Shown here: piece after piece, positions 15,271-22,478 of the stretch
Position numbering within the stretch: the first letter of the stretch is position 1
Layout of the letters: every line of letters begins with the position of its first letter
Assembly (NCBI GenBank): GCA_018713115.1
Contig: DVFS01000051.1
Coordinates: 1 to 32,023 of the forward strand
DNA: 32,023 bases
Origin: Candidatus Galligastranaerophilus faecipullorum
GTDB taxonomy: Bacteria > Cyanobacteriota > Vampirovibrionia > Gastranaerophilales > Gastranaerophilaceae
Direction of reading: 5' to 3'
The notes under the pieces: model-generated
What the model saw: the letters and a program-made list of their open reading frames with translations, nothing else
Databases searched by the model: none
Told to the model about the DNA's origin: nothing
Translations under genes and position numbers: made by a program

Positions 15271-15993
15271 ATGTCGGAATTAAAATATAAAAAAATACTT
15301 CTTAAAATAAGCGGAGAAGCGTTGTTGGGCGAGCAGGAGTTTGGTATAGACCCCAGGCCTGTTGAGATGATTTCAAATGAAATTAAAAAGGTGCACGATT
15401 TAGGCGTCCAGCTTGCGATAGTAGTCGGCGGCGGAAATATTTTCCGCGGCATGAAAAACTCCGCTAAGCTCGGTATGGACCAGGCGTCGGGTGATTATGT
15501 GGGCATGCTTGCAACTGTTATGAATGCAATAGCACTTCAGAGTGAATTAAGAAAAATCGGCGTTCCATGCCGCGTTCAATCCGCGCTTGATATTCATAAA
15601 ATCGCCGAACCCTATATAAGATTTAAGGCAATAAGACACCTTGAAAAAGATAGGGTGGTTATATTCGCCGCAGGTACGGGCAATCCTTTCTTTACAACAG
15701 ACACCGCTGCGGCACTCAGAGCAGCGGAAATCGGCGCCGAAGCTATGTTTATGGCAAAAAACGGCGTAGACGGTGTGTACTCGGATGACCCGAGAATCAA
15801 TCCCGACGCTAAAAAATACGATAAAATAACTTATGATGATATTATTATGAATAACCTCAAAGTAATGGACTTAACTTCCTGCTCTCTTTGTAAACAAAAT
15901 AACATACCCATTTTTGTATTTGATTTTGCGCAAAAAGACAGTATTATAAAAATCTTGAAACATGAAAATATCGGAACATATGTAGGAGAATAA
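15271..15993 (+). CDS. pyrH: Uridylate kinase
   Basis: Phosphorylates UMP to UDP, usually as a hexamer with allosteric control by GTP/UTP. 240 aa, family length. Amino-acid-kinase fold with LLKISGEALLG near the N-terminus, VVGGGNIFRG, GDYVGMLATVMNA, FAAGTGNPFFTTDTAAALRA and NGVDGVYSDDP. AAGG (15260-15263) precedes the ATG at 7-nt spacing. First gene of pyrH-frr-cdsA-rnc-rpe; frr starts 2 bp after its stop, the common bacterial order. Confidence 0.97.
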   Translation: MSELKYKKILLKISGEALLGEQEFGIDPRPVEMISNEIKKVHDLGVQLAIVVGGGNIFRGMKNSAKLGMDQASGDYVGMLATVMNAIALQSELRKIGVPCRVQSALDIHKIAEPYIRFKAIRHLEKDRVVIFAAGTGNPFFTTDTAAALRAAEIGAEAMFMAKNGVDGVYSDDPRINPDAKKYDKITYDDIIMNNLKVMDLTSCSLCKQNNIPIFVFDFAQKDSIIKILKHENIGTYVGE

Positions 15994-15995
15994 AA

Positions 15996-16556
15996 ATGTC
16001 AGTTGACGAAATTAAAAACTCAGGTAAAGAAAAAATGGAAAAATGCGTAGCCCAGCTTAAAAAAGAGCTTGCTACAGTAAGGACAGGCAGGGCTAATCCG
16101 CTTATTTTGGATAAAGTTATGGTAGATTACTACGGTGCTCCGACCCCTCTTCGCCAGATGGCCCAGGTGAGTGTTGCAGAGGGCACTACCCTTGTGATTA
16201 CGCCTTTTGATAAAACTATTATTAAAGAAATCGAAAAAGCTATAGTAAAAGCCGAACTGGGTATTGCGCCCAACTCTGACGGTATTGTTGTGCGCCTTGC
16301 GTTTCCTCCTTTAACGGAAGACAGAAGAAAGCAGCTTTCAAAAGACGTAAAGGCAATGGGTGAAAATGCAAAAGTTGCAATCAGAAATGTCCGCCGTGAT
16401 ATGGCAGATGATGTCAAAAAACTTGAAAAGTCGGAAAATATGCCCGAAGATGCCGTAAAAGACGCTCAAGCGGAAGTTCAAAAACTTACGGATAAATATA
16501 TAGCCATTGTTGATGAAGTGGTTGTTGAAAAAGAAAAAGAGGTCTTGACGGTATAG
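15996..16556 (+). CDS. frr: Ribosome recycling factor
   Basis: Splits post-termination ribosomes together with EF-G. 186 aa, the usual size. Diagnostic segments: LATVRTGRANPLILDKVMVDYYG (about 27-49), PLRQMAQVSV, TPFDKTIIKEIEKAI, and the C-terminal helix arm with AIRNVRRDMADDVKKLEK. Preceded by TAGGAG at good spacing. Its stop codon TAG shares its last base with the GTG start of cdsA. Confidence 0.97.
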   Translation: MSVDEIKNSGKEKMEKCVAQLKKELATVRTGRANPLILDKVMVDYYGAPTPLRQMAQVSVAEGTTLVITPFDKTIIKEIEKAIVKAELGIAPNSDGIVVRLAFPPLTEDRRKQLSKDVKAMGENAKVAIRNVRRDMADDVKKLEKSENMPEDAVKDAQAEVQKLTDKYIAIVDEVVVEKEKEVLTV

Positions 16557-17458
16557 TGGATGATGCGCAAAAGCAAAATAAAATAATGAGAGTAATTACG
16601 GGGGTAATTATTTCTCTCGTTGCTCTGGTGTGCCTTTTTATGGGCGGCTTGCCCATTTTAGGCTTTTTGCTTGTTGTTATATTTCTTGGTTCTATTGAAT
16701 ATGTAAGAATATTAAGAACAAAAGGTTTTCATCCGAGCCTGTCACTGATTCTTTTAACGGATTTTGCCTTTGCGCTGCTTATATTTTTCAGGCGATTCGA
16801 CCTTTTGCCTTCGATAATTTCACTTGCCATAATGGCTTCGTTTCTTATGGTGCTTTTTATGGGGCGTCAGCCATATATAGTTAATGTCGCAACGACCGTG
16901 CTGGGGTTTTTATACTCGGGCTGGCTGCCATGCCACCTGCTTTTAATAAGGCAGATAAGCTCTGACAGGATAAACGCTTTTCAAATAGGCATAAATGAAG
17001 GTCTGTGGCTTGTTATATTTGTCTTTTTGATAGTTGTTGCAACGGATATCGGCGGATACTATTTCGGGTCAAAGTTCGGCAAGCATAAGCTTTCCCCTGT
17101 TATCAGCCCGAAAAAAACAATTGAGGGCGCGCTGGGTGCAACTTTAGTGGCACTTCTTGTCGCTGCCGCGGGTGTTTTTTATACAAAGCTGACCTTGCTG
17201 CAGGCACTCATTGCAGGGTTTTTGATTACAGTGAGTGCTCAGCTCGGCGACCTTTCCGAATCCCTTGTAAAACGTGACGCGGGAGTTAAAGACTCGAGCA
17301 ATATTCTCCCCGGACATGGCGGAATCCTTGACAGAACGGACGGGTTTTTATTTGCACTGCCTGTTGCGTACTATTTCTTTGTAAATTTTGCCTACGGACA
17401 CAATATTATACTTGAGTTTTTTAAATATGTTCAGGGTGCAATAAATGTCTACTTCTGA
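16556..17458 (+). CDS. cdsA: Phosphatidate cytidylyltransferase (CDP-diglyceride synthase)
   Basis: Inner-membrane enzyme making CDP-diacylglycerol from phosphatidate and CTP, the branch point for phospholipids. 300 aa with about eight hydrophobic helices. The CTP_transf_1 signature is intact at about 236-262 (SLVKRDAGVKDSS ... HGGILDRTD), and ATDIGGYYFG (162-171) precedes it. Translation starts at a GTG that overlaps the frr stop by one base; GAGG 13 nt upstream can serve as ribosome site. The uppS and dxr genes often found between frr and cdsA are absent here. The 3' end overlaps rnc by 14 bp. Confidence 0.95.
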   Translation: MDDAQKQNKIMRVITGVIISLVALVCLFMGGLPILGFLLVVIFLGSIEYVRILRTKGFHPSLSLILLTDFAFALLIFFRRFDLLPSIISLAIMASFLMVLFMGRQPYIVNVATTVLGFLYSGWLPCHLLLIRQISSDRINAFQIGINEGLWLVIFVFLIVVATDIGGYYFGSKFGKHKLSPVISPKKTIEGALGATLVALLVAAAGVFYTKLTLLQALIAGFLITVSAQLGDLSESLVKRDAGVKDSSNILPGHGGILDRTDGFLFALPVAYYFFVNFAYGHNIILEFFKYVQGAINVYF

Positions 17459-18182
17459 TAGAGAGCTTGCCTATTGTGAATTTTTAGATAAACTGGGTTT
17501 TGGCTCAAGCGATGACTTTTCGCTTTTTGAGAAAGCCATGCGCCATACTTCTTACGTCCATGAAGCTGATATTCCCATAGAATGCTCTTACGAGCGGCTT
17601 GAGTTTCTGGGGGATGCCGTTTTAAAACTTGTTATAAGCAAATATTTATATTTAAAATACCCCGATTACAAAGAAGGGCTTTTGTCAAAATTAAGGGGCG
17701 AGATTGTCGCGGATAAAACACTCGCGCAGTTTGCGGTAAAAATCGGGCTGAATAAGTATATTCTAATGTCAAAAAACGAAAGAAAAACAGGTGGGGAAAA
17801 CAAGCAATCTATTCTTGCCTGCGCTTTTGAGGCATTTTTAGGTGCGATTTATTTAACAAGAAAAGAAAAAGGATATATCGAGGTCGAGGATTTTATAGTT
17901 TCTAATTTTTCCTGTGATATGTGTAAAATCGAAGAAAAGCTTGAAGAAATCAACCCCAAGCAGCGCCTGCAAGAGTATACACAGGAGAAAAACCACACGC
18001 TTCCCGAGTATGTTCTTGTTTCAAAAACAGGCTCGGAGCATAATTGTACTTTTGAAGTTGCCGTTTATTTTGAGGGTAAAATTCTGGGCAAGGGCTCGGG
18101 CACTTCAAAAAAACTTGCACAGCAGGACGCTGCCGCAAATGCGCTTGAGTTTTTAAAAAGTGAGGGTTTATGGAAACAATAA
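17445..18182 (+). CDS. rnc: Ribonuclease III
   Basis: Double-strand RNA endonuclease for rRNA processing and antisense decay. 245 aa: endonuclease domain with signature ERLEFLGDAVL (50-60) and the second acidic site in AFEAFLGAIY (127-136), then a dsRNA-binding domain (about 171-240, NPKQRLQEYTQ ... GSGTSKKLAQQDAAANAL). All catalytic acidic residues expected for the family appear present. ATG 17445 lies within cdsA after CAGGGTG. Overlaps rpe by 13 bp. Confidence 0.96.
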   Translation: MSTSDRELAYCEFLDKLGFGSSDDFSLFEKAMRHTSYVHEADIPIECSYERLEFLGDAVLKLVISKYLYLKYPDYKEGLLSKLRGEIVADKTLAQFAVKIGLNKYILMSKNERKTGGENKQSILACAFEAFLGAIYLTRKEKGYIEVEDFIVSNFSCDMCKIEEKLEEINPKQRLQEYTQEKNHTLPEYVLVSKTGSEHNCTFEVAVYFEGKILGKGSGTSKKLAQQDAAANALEFLKSEGLWKQ

Positions 18183-18820
18183 TTTCTCCGTCTATCTTAT
18201 CGGCTGACTTTGCAAATTTAGAGCGTGATATCAGACGCGTAACTGATGCAGGCGCAAAGTGGGTGCATGTTGATGTAATGGATGGTCACTTCGTGCCCAA
18301 TATTACAATCGGAGCGCCCGTTGTTAAATCTCTGAGAAAAATAACAAATGCCATGCTTGATGTGCATCTTATGATATCCGAGCCGCAGAAGTATGTGAAA
18401 GATTTTGTTGCGGCAGGTTCGGATATTATCACTTTTCATCTGGAGGCTCAAAAGGATTTGATCCTTGATATAATTAAAGAAATTAAATCCGCAGATATTA
18501 TGGCAGGTCTTTCCATAAAACCCAAAACTCCCGTCGACGAGATTAAAGAATTTATCCCCTATCTTGATTTAGTACTTATAATGACGGTTGAGCCCGGTTT
18601 TGGCGGGCAGAGGTTTATGCATGACTGTGTGCAAAAAATTGCGGATATAAAGGAGTATGCACGCATTTTAAAAAAAGAAAATTTATATATTCAGGTTGAC
18701 GGCGGCATAAATGATAAAACCGCAAATATCTGTAAAAGCCTCGGGGCAAATTCACTGGTTGCGGGAAGTTATGTTTTTGGAAGTTCAGATATCGCATCGG
18801 CTCTTAAATCTCTGCTGTGA
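18170..18820 (+). CDS. rpe: Ribulose-phosphate 3-epimerase
   Basis: Interconverts ribulose-5-P and xylulose-5-P in the pentose phosphate pathway. 216-aa TIM barrel with all signatures: SPSILSADFANLE near the N-terminus, HVDVMDGHFVPNITIG, DVHLMI, MTVEPGFGGQRF and QVDGGI. The metal-binding His and Asp residues are in place. The ATG follows GAGGG inside the end of rnc. The 3' end overlaps the convergent queH by 52 bp. Confidence 0.96.
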   Translation: METIISPSILSADFANLERDIRRVTDAGAKWVHVDVMDGHFVPNITIGAPVVKSLRKITNAMLDVHLMISEPQKYVKDFVAAGSDIITFHLEAQKDLILDIIKEIKSADIMAGLSIKPKTPVDEIKEFIPYLDLVLIMTVEPGFGGQRFMHDCVQKIADIKEYARILKKENLYIQVDGGINDKTANICKSLGANSLVAGSYVFGSSDIASALKSLL

Positions 18821-19347
18821 AGCGAATAGACGCAGCCGCAGTATGTTTGTTTATACATATTATTTTCGCGGGCAATCTGCTGAGTAATTTTAAAACCGTC
18901 TTTTTTCTTAAAATCATACGGTGCAAATTTTACCCCGTATTGCTCTGCACAAATTTCGCCCGCGCAAAATACCTGATATGAAACTTTGTGCGGACTTACG
19001 GTCAGTGTGGTTGTAAATTCGGGTACATTAAGTGCGGCGGCTTTTTGTGCAGTTTTTGACAGCCTCAGGTAAAAACACTTTTCGCAGCGCTTTCCTTTTT
19101 CGGGCTCATTTTCAAGACCATATGCGGCTTTTGTAAAATCATCCGGCGTGTACGGTTCATAAATCAGTTCAAAACTTTCTTTTTGCGAATAGCGGATAAG
19201 TTCGTCAAGTCTTTTTTCGTGCTCATCCTGCGGGTATATATTGGGATTGTAAAAATATACCGCAGGCTCATATCCTTCATCTCTGAGGAGATTTATCGGA
19301 TATGAAGCACAGGGAGCGCAGCATGCATGCAGAAGAATTTTATTCAC
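18769..19347 (-). CDS. queH: Epoxyqueuosine reductase QueH
   Basis: Last step of queuosine tRNA modification: reduces epoxyqueuosine to queuosine; the non-homologous alternative to QueG. 192 aa of the former DUF208 family. Cysteine motifs: HACCAPC (C9, C10, C13), RCEKC (C88, C91) and YCGC (C170, C172), which bind the 4Fe-4S cluster and the second iron. The start is GTG (19347) after GAGG, overlapping the VKOR-DsbA stop by 8 bp. The tail after CGCVYS (residues 176-192) is encoded within the 52-bp overlap with rpe. I see no other queuosine gene in the window. Confidence 0.92.
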   Translation of the reverse strand: MNKILLHACCAPCASYPINLLRDEGYEPAVYFYNPNIYPQDEHEKRLDELIRYSQKESFELIYEPYTPDDFTKAAYGLENEPEKGKRCEKCFYLRLSKTAQKAAALNVPEFTTTLTVSPHKVSYQVFCAGEICAEQYGVKFAPYDFKKKDGFKITQQIARENNMYKQTYCGCVYSLHSRDLRADAISELPKT

Positions 19348-20533
19348 TTTTTGCCTCTTTGTGGCGCCTTTGCGCCTGTTTGTACAGGAGTTGAATTTTG
19401 TAATAAGGCATTGCGCTTATGTAGGGTATATCATCAATAACAATTGTCGGCGTGCCGTAAATACCTTTTGCATGTGCATTTTCTATTTGGTTGTAAAGTT
19501 CTTGTTCTATTTCGGGCGAGTTTACATCATTTACAAGACGCGCCACATCAATGTTTATTTTTTCGCTTAAATACAATATATCCGCTTCGCTGTTTGGCTG
19601 CTCATCAAAAAGTAAATTTGCCATATCCCAGTACTTGCCCTGTTTTTCGGCGGCAAGCGCATATTTTGCAAGCACACAGGCGCCCGGGTGTACCGTGTTG
19701 GGTACATATTTGTTACAGGAGGAGTCTAACGGGAAGTTTTCATGCAAGACAAGAACATCTTTTTGCTCATGTGCAAATTTACTTACCATAATGTTTGTAA
19801 TTCTGCAAAAGGGGCACAGAAAATCGCTGTATACATAAATTTTATTGCCCTTGGGGTTTCCCATGACATTTCCGCTTGCGGCATATTTATTTTTTTTCAT
19901 TTGCATAAATTCTTCAAAAGATTTCTGCATTTTTTGCTGGGGTGAAAACACCAGAGAAACGCTTGTATATGTTACAAAACCGGCAAATATAAGCACTGCG
20001 GCAATAAAAAGAAGTGTATATTTTTTAACTCCGTCAATAAAATCAAGGACGGTGTTTTTAATATCCTGCACAAAGAAACTGCCCTTGCTTTTTGCGGCAA
20101 AAGCAATAAAGAGGTCAATAAAATACGTTACAAAGCAGAGCACGCAGATTTTGTTAATCTTAAATATTGAAATCGTTGCAAGGCATATTGAAACCGCAAA
20201 GGACACAAGCCCCAGTGTTGCAATGTAGCTTTTCGGGTTTTTAAAAACGTCAAAAATAGTGTTTTTAAACCTGTCTTGAATAATGTGTACAAAATTTAAA
20301 AACAACGTTAAAAGGTAATAAAACATCCCCCACAGTGCAAGCGGAATGCCTAAAAACATTGAATAATTTGTTTTTGCGACTCCGTCGCAGTCTATGAGAT
20401 TATTTACCGAGCAGAAACTGGCGCTGTATGTTTCATTAAAGTTTACCTTGAAAAATATAAAAGCCAGTTCAAAAGTTAACACAAGCCCTATAGCCGCAAG
20501 AAGCGCTATTATTATTGTCTTTTTCTTATCCAT
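19340..20533 (-). CDS. VKOR-DsbA fusion (disulfide bond formation)
   Basis: 397-aa fusion. The N-terminal VKOR domain (about 1-195) has about five membrane helices, the loop cysteine pair C41/C49 (SFCSVNNLIDC), the serine/tryptophan segment after it, and the quinone-side CVLC (130-133). The C-terminal thioredoxin-like DsbA domain has CPFC (240-243) and the cis-Pro loop GTPT. VKOR passes electrons from the DsbA domain to quinone, so one protein both oxidises substrates and recycles itself. An upstream in-frame ATG at 20551 exists, but ATG 20533 follows GAGGG with ideal spacing and is preferred. Coupled to queH (8-bp overlap). Confidence 0.92.
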   Translation of the reverse strand: MDKKKTIIIALLAAIGLVLTFELAFIFFKVNFNETYSASFCSVNNLIDCDGVAKTNYSMFLGIPLALWGMFYYLLTLFLNFVHIIQDRFKNTIFDVFKNPKSYIATLGLVSFAVSICLATISIFKINKICVLCFVTYFIDLFIAFAAKSKGSFFVQDIKNTVLDFIDGVKKYTLLFIAAVLIFAGFVTYTSVSLVFSPQQKMQKSFEEFMQMKKNKYAASGNVMGNPKGNKIYVYSDFLCPFCRITNIMVSKFAHEQKDVLVLHENFPLDSSCNKYVPNTVHPGACVLAKYALAAEKQGKYWDMANLLFDEQPNSEADILYLSEKINIDVARLVNDVNSPEIEQELYNQIENAHAKGIYGTPTIVIDDIPYISAMPYYKIQLLYKQAQRRHKEAKSE

Positions 20534-20592
20534 AATTCCCTCTGTATACATTTTACAATAAGCTGTTTAATTTTGCATTAATAATTCATATA

Positions 20593-20621
20593 TTGCCTTT
20601 AGTTACAATTCTTAACATAAT
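20593..20621 (+). promoter_or_regulatory. Candidate promoter for the 20812 gene
   Basis: TTGCCT (20593-20598), a 17-bp spacer and CATAAT (20616-20621). A start near 20628 would give a leader of about 184 nt. Other -10-like boxes (TATACT at 20624, 20743 and 20765) make the exact start uncertain. Confidence 0.35.
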
Positions 20622-20726
20622 ATTATACTTTTTCTAAAGTTTTTAAAAAAACTGTCGAAATAATGATTAACAGGGTTACAATATGGGAATAGTAAAATCA
20701 GAAAGGATTTCCTAGGTGCTTATGTA

Positions 20727-20799
20727 AAGAAATGTAACGATATATACTTTTTATGAAATCAGTATATACTACATGTTTTTATATAAGTAAGAAATGTAA
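20727..20799 (+). repeat. 11-bp direct repeat in the leader of the 20812 gene
   Basis: AAGAAATGTAA at 20727-20737 and again at 20789-20799, 62 bp apart (start to start). The second copy abuts the Shine-Dalgarno. Confidence 0.5.
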
Positions 20800-20811
20800 A
20801 GGTGGTATAAT

Positions 20812-21648
20812 ATGGGACTAGCAGCAAGCCAAGGTAGATTATTACTTCTCACAGCAAGAAAGAGCGACTTAGAATATCGCGCTCAAGAAATCTCTCAAAG
20901 AAGACTTATTCTTGCAACAGAACTGGAAACGGTTTCATCGAAGTATGCTCGTGCTACGGCAAACAGACAAATGAAGCTCACCAGACAGGTCAAAATGGGT
21001 GAAGCAAACCAAACACAAACGGTTAACTTAACTTACAAGAACCTTATCGACTACGGTAGAAATGAAGATGAAAACGGTATATCCGATTATCGTATCAGAA
21101 ATGCACGCGGTCAGGTTGTTGTATCAGATGTAAGCGAATTGCCAAAAACAGCAGCAGACACAGGTTACTCAGGCGACGGTATAAACGTAAAAGTTGAAGG
21201 CAACAGAGCAATTGTAAGCGGTGTAGATGCAAGCGGAAATGACGTTTATGTTGAATATGTCGTTGATAGCAAAATCTCAGATACATCTGAAACAGAAAAT
21301 TACTTCCAAGAAGGTTTGAGAAACGGCAAGTTCATTATTGAGCAGCTCGTAAATACCGATAAAACAGGAAACCAAGATTTGGGCAATACAGGCGAAGTCA
21401 CAGGCAACTGGACATCTGTTTCCTGGTCGGGTATGGCAGAAGTACAAGACAACTACTATACTGACGATGACGCAACTGCTCAGGCCGAATATCAATCAGC
21501 TTCCGCAAGAGTTCAAGCTCAAGATAAAAAACTTGAAACAGACCAAAAACAAATTGAAACACAACACAAAGCAGTTGAAACAGAATTTGAATCAGTTCAA
21601 AAAGTTATTCAAAGCAACATCGAAAATTCTTTCAAAATGTTCAGCTAA
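20812..21648 (+). CDS. Helix-domain-helix protein, possible secreted/filament subunit
   Basis: 278 aa, no cysteine, no cleaved signal peptide. Residues 1-60 form a polar helix (MGLAASQGRLLLLTARKSDLEYRA onward, split here only for brevity), 62-220 a beta-rich, Asn/Thr/Gly-rich middle (for example GDGINVKVEGNRAIVSGVDA), and 222-278 a strong coiled-coil (KKLETDQKQIETQHKAVETE) ending SFKMFS. Conserved-looking terminal helices around a variable middle recall flagellins and type III-exported filament proteins. I know similar 'MGLAASQ' proteins from gut Gastranaerophilales and related taxa, without assigned function. It is a single-gene unit with a strong ribosome site (AAAGGTGG), a long leader and a strong terminator, consistent with high expression. 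Function is inferred, not shown. Confidence 0.8.
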   Translation: MGLAASQGRLLLLTARKSDLEYRAQEISQRRLILATELETVSSKYARATANRQMKLTRQVKMGEANQTQTVNLTYKNLIDYGRNEDENGISDYRIRNARGQVVVSDVSELPKTAADTGYSGDGINVKVEGNRAIVSGVDASGNDVYVEYVVDSKISDTSETENYFQEGLRNGKFIIEQLVNTDKTGNQDLGNTGEVTGNWTSVSWSGMAEVQDNYYTDDDATAQAEYQSASARVQAQDKKLETDQKQIETQHKAVETEFESVQKVIQSNIENSFKMFS

Positions 21649-21683
21649 TAAAAGCTGATAAGCCCCATTTACCTTTACTACAA

Positions 21684-21717
21684 CTAAAAAACCGGCTTTT
21701 TAAAGCCGGTTTTTTAG
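21684..21717. terminator. Perfect bidirectional terminator (20812 gene / hisF)
   Basis: Perfect palindrome with 16-nt arms and a TT centre: CTAAAAAACCGGCTTT and AAAGCCGGTTTTTTAG. A-tract and T-tract on either side of the GC core let it work in both directions. The hisF stop codon (21716-21714) lies inside the right arm. Confidence 0.9.
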
Positions 21718-22478
21718 TGTATTTTCCTTGTTGAGATTCCATAGTCCTCAAGTTCTTTTTTCAGTGTTTTAACAGGCAGGGTGCCAAAATGGAAAATAGA
21801 AGCCGCAAGCGCCGCATCAACATTTGTTTTTTCAAAAACATCTCTAAAGTGTCTGCTGTCCGCCCCCGCTCCGCCTGAAGCGATAACGGGAATGTGAACC
21901 GTTTCGGATACCAGTCTGTTCATATCAATATCAAAGCCTTTTTGCGTGCCGTCAAAATCCATTGAAGTGAGGAGTATTTCGCCCGCCCCTCTTCTTTGCA
22001 CATCTTTTACCCAGTCTTTAAGCTTTATGCCTGTATTTTTTTTGCCTGCATTAATGTGTACAAAATACTCGTTGTCGATTTTTTTGGCGTCAATTGCAAC
22101 AACTATACATTGTGAGCCGAAATAATTAACACACTCGCTTATGAGTTCGGGATTTTTAACTGCTGCGGAATTGAGCGAAATCTTATCCGCACCTGCATTT
22201 AAAATAGCTCTTATGTCTTCTGCGGAGTTTATCCCGCCGCCCACCGTAAAGGGTATAAACACGTTTTTTGCAACTTTCTCAACCAGTTCGACTATTGTTT
22301 TTCTTTTTTCATTTGTTGCGGTAATGTCAAGAAAAACAAGTTCATCCGCGCCTTCAAGAGAATATTTCTTTGCAAGCTCTACAGGGTCACCCGCGTATTT
22401 TAGATTTTCAAAATTTATACCTTTTACCGTTTGCCCGTCTTTTACATCCAGACAGGGAATTATTCTTTTGGTGAGCAT
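21714..22478 (-). CDS. hisF: Imidazole glycerol phosphate synthase, cyclase subunit
   Basis: Uses ammonia from HisH to turn PRFAR into imidazole glycerol phosphate and AICAR. 254-aa TIM barrel; KRIIPCLDVKDGQTVKG at the N-terminus (catalytic Asp11), DITATNEKR, FTVGGGI, KISLNSAA, ILLTSMDFDGTQKGFD (second catalytic Asp) and IASGGAG. No other his gene is adjacent, so histidine genes are dispersed. The ATG overlaps the stop of the GGDEF gene by one base (TAATG), an odd pairing of histidine synthesis with signalling. Its stop is embedded in the terminator. Confidence 0.96.
   Translation of the reverse strand: MLTKRIIPCLDVKDGQTVKGINFENLKYAGDPVELAKKYSLEGADELVFLDITATNEKRKTIVELVEKVAKNVFIPFTVGGGINSAEDIRAILNAGADKISLNSAAVKNPELISECVNYFGSQCIVVAIDAKKIDNEYFVHINAGKKNTGIKLKDWVKDVQRRGAGEILLTSMDFDGTQKGFDIDMNRLVSETVHIPVIASGGAGADSRHFRDVFEKTNVDAALAASIFHFGTLPVKTLKKELEDYGISTRKIH

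Larger units (their letters stand above)
20534..20811. other. Longest non-coding gap in the window: divergent promoters and long leader
   Basis: A 278-bp AT-rich gap between VKOR-DsbA (-) and the 20812 gene (+). It holds promoter-like boxes and, near the 20812 start, an 11-bp direct repeat AAGAAATGTAA (20727-20737 and 20789-20799), each copy close to a TATATAC box. The second copy runs into the ribosome site AAAGGTGG (20798-20805), 6 nt before the ATG. No ORF of note and no recognised riboswitch. Confidence 0.5.

Noticed and set aside
19444..20228. Several + strand open frames of 67-127 codons opposite VKOR-DsbA
   Set aside because: All are antisense to a well-recognised gene and have no ribosome site or family resemblance.
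20534..20551. Six-residue longer start for VKOR-DsbA (ATG 20551)
   Set aside because: The bases between encode the GAGGG Shine-Dalgarno for ATG 20533, which directly precedes the expected KKK-hydrophobic start.
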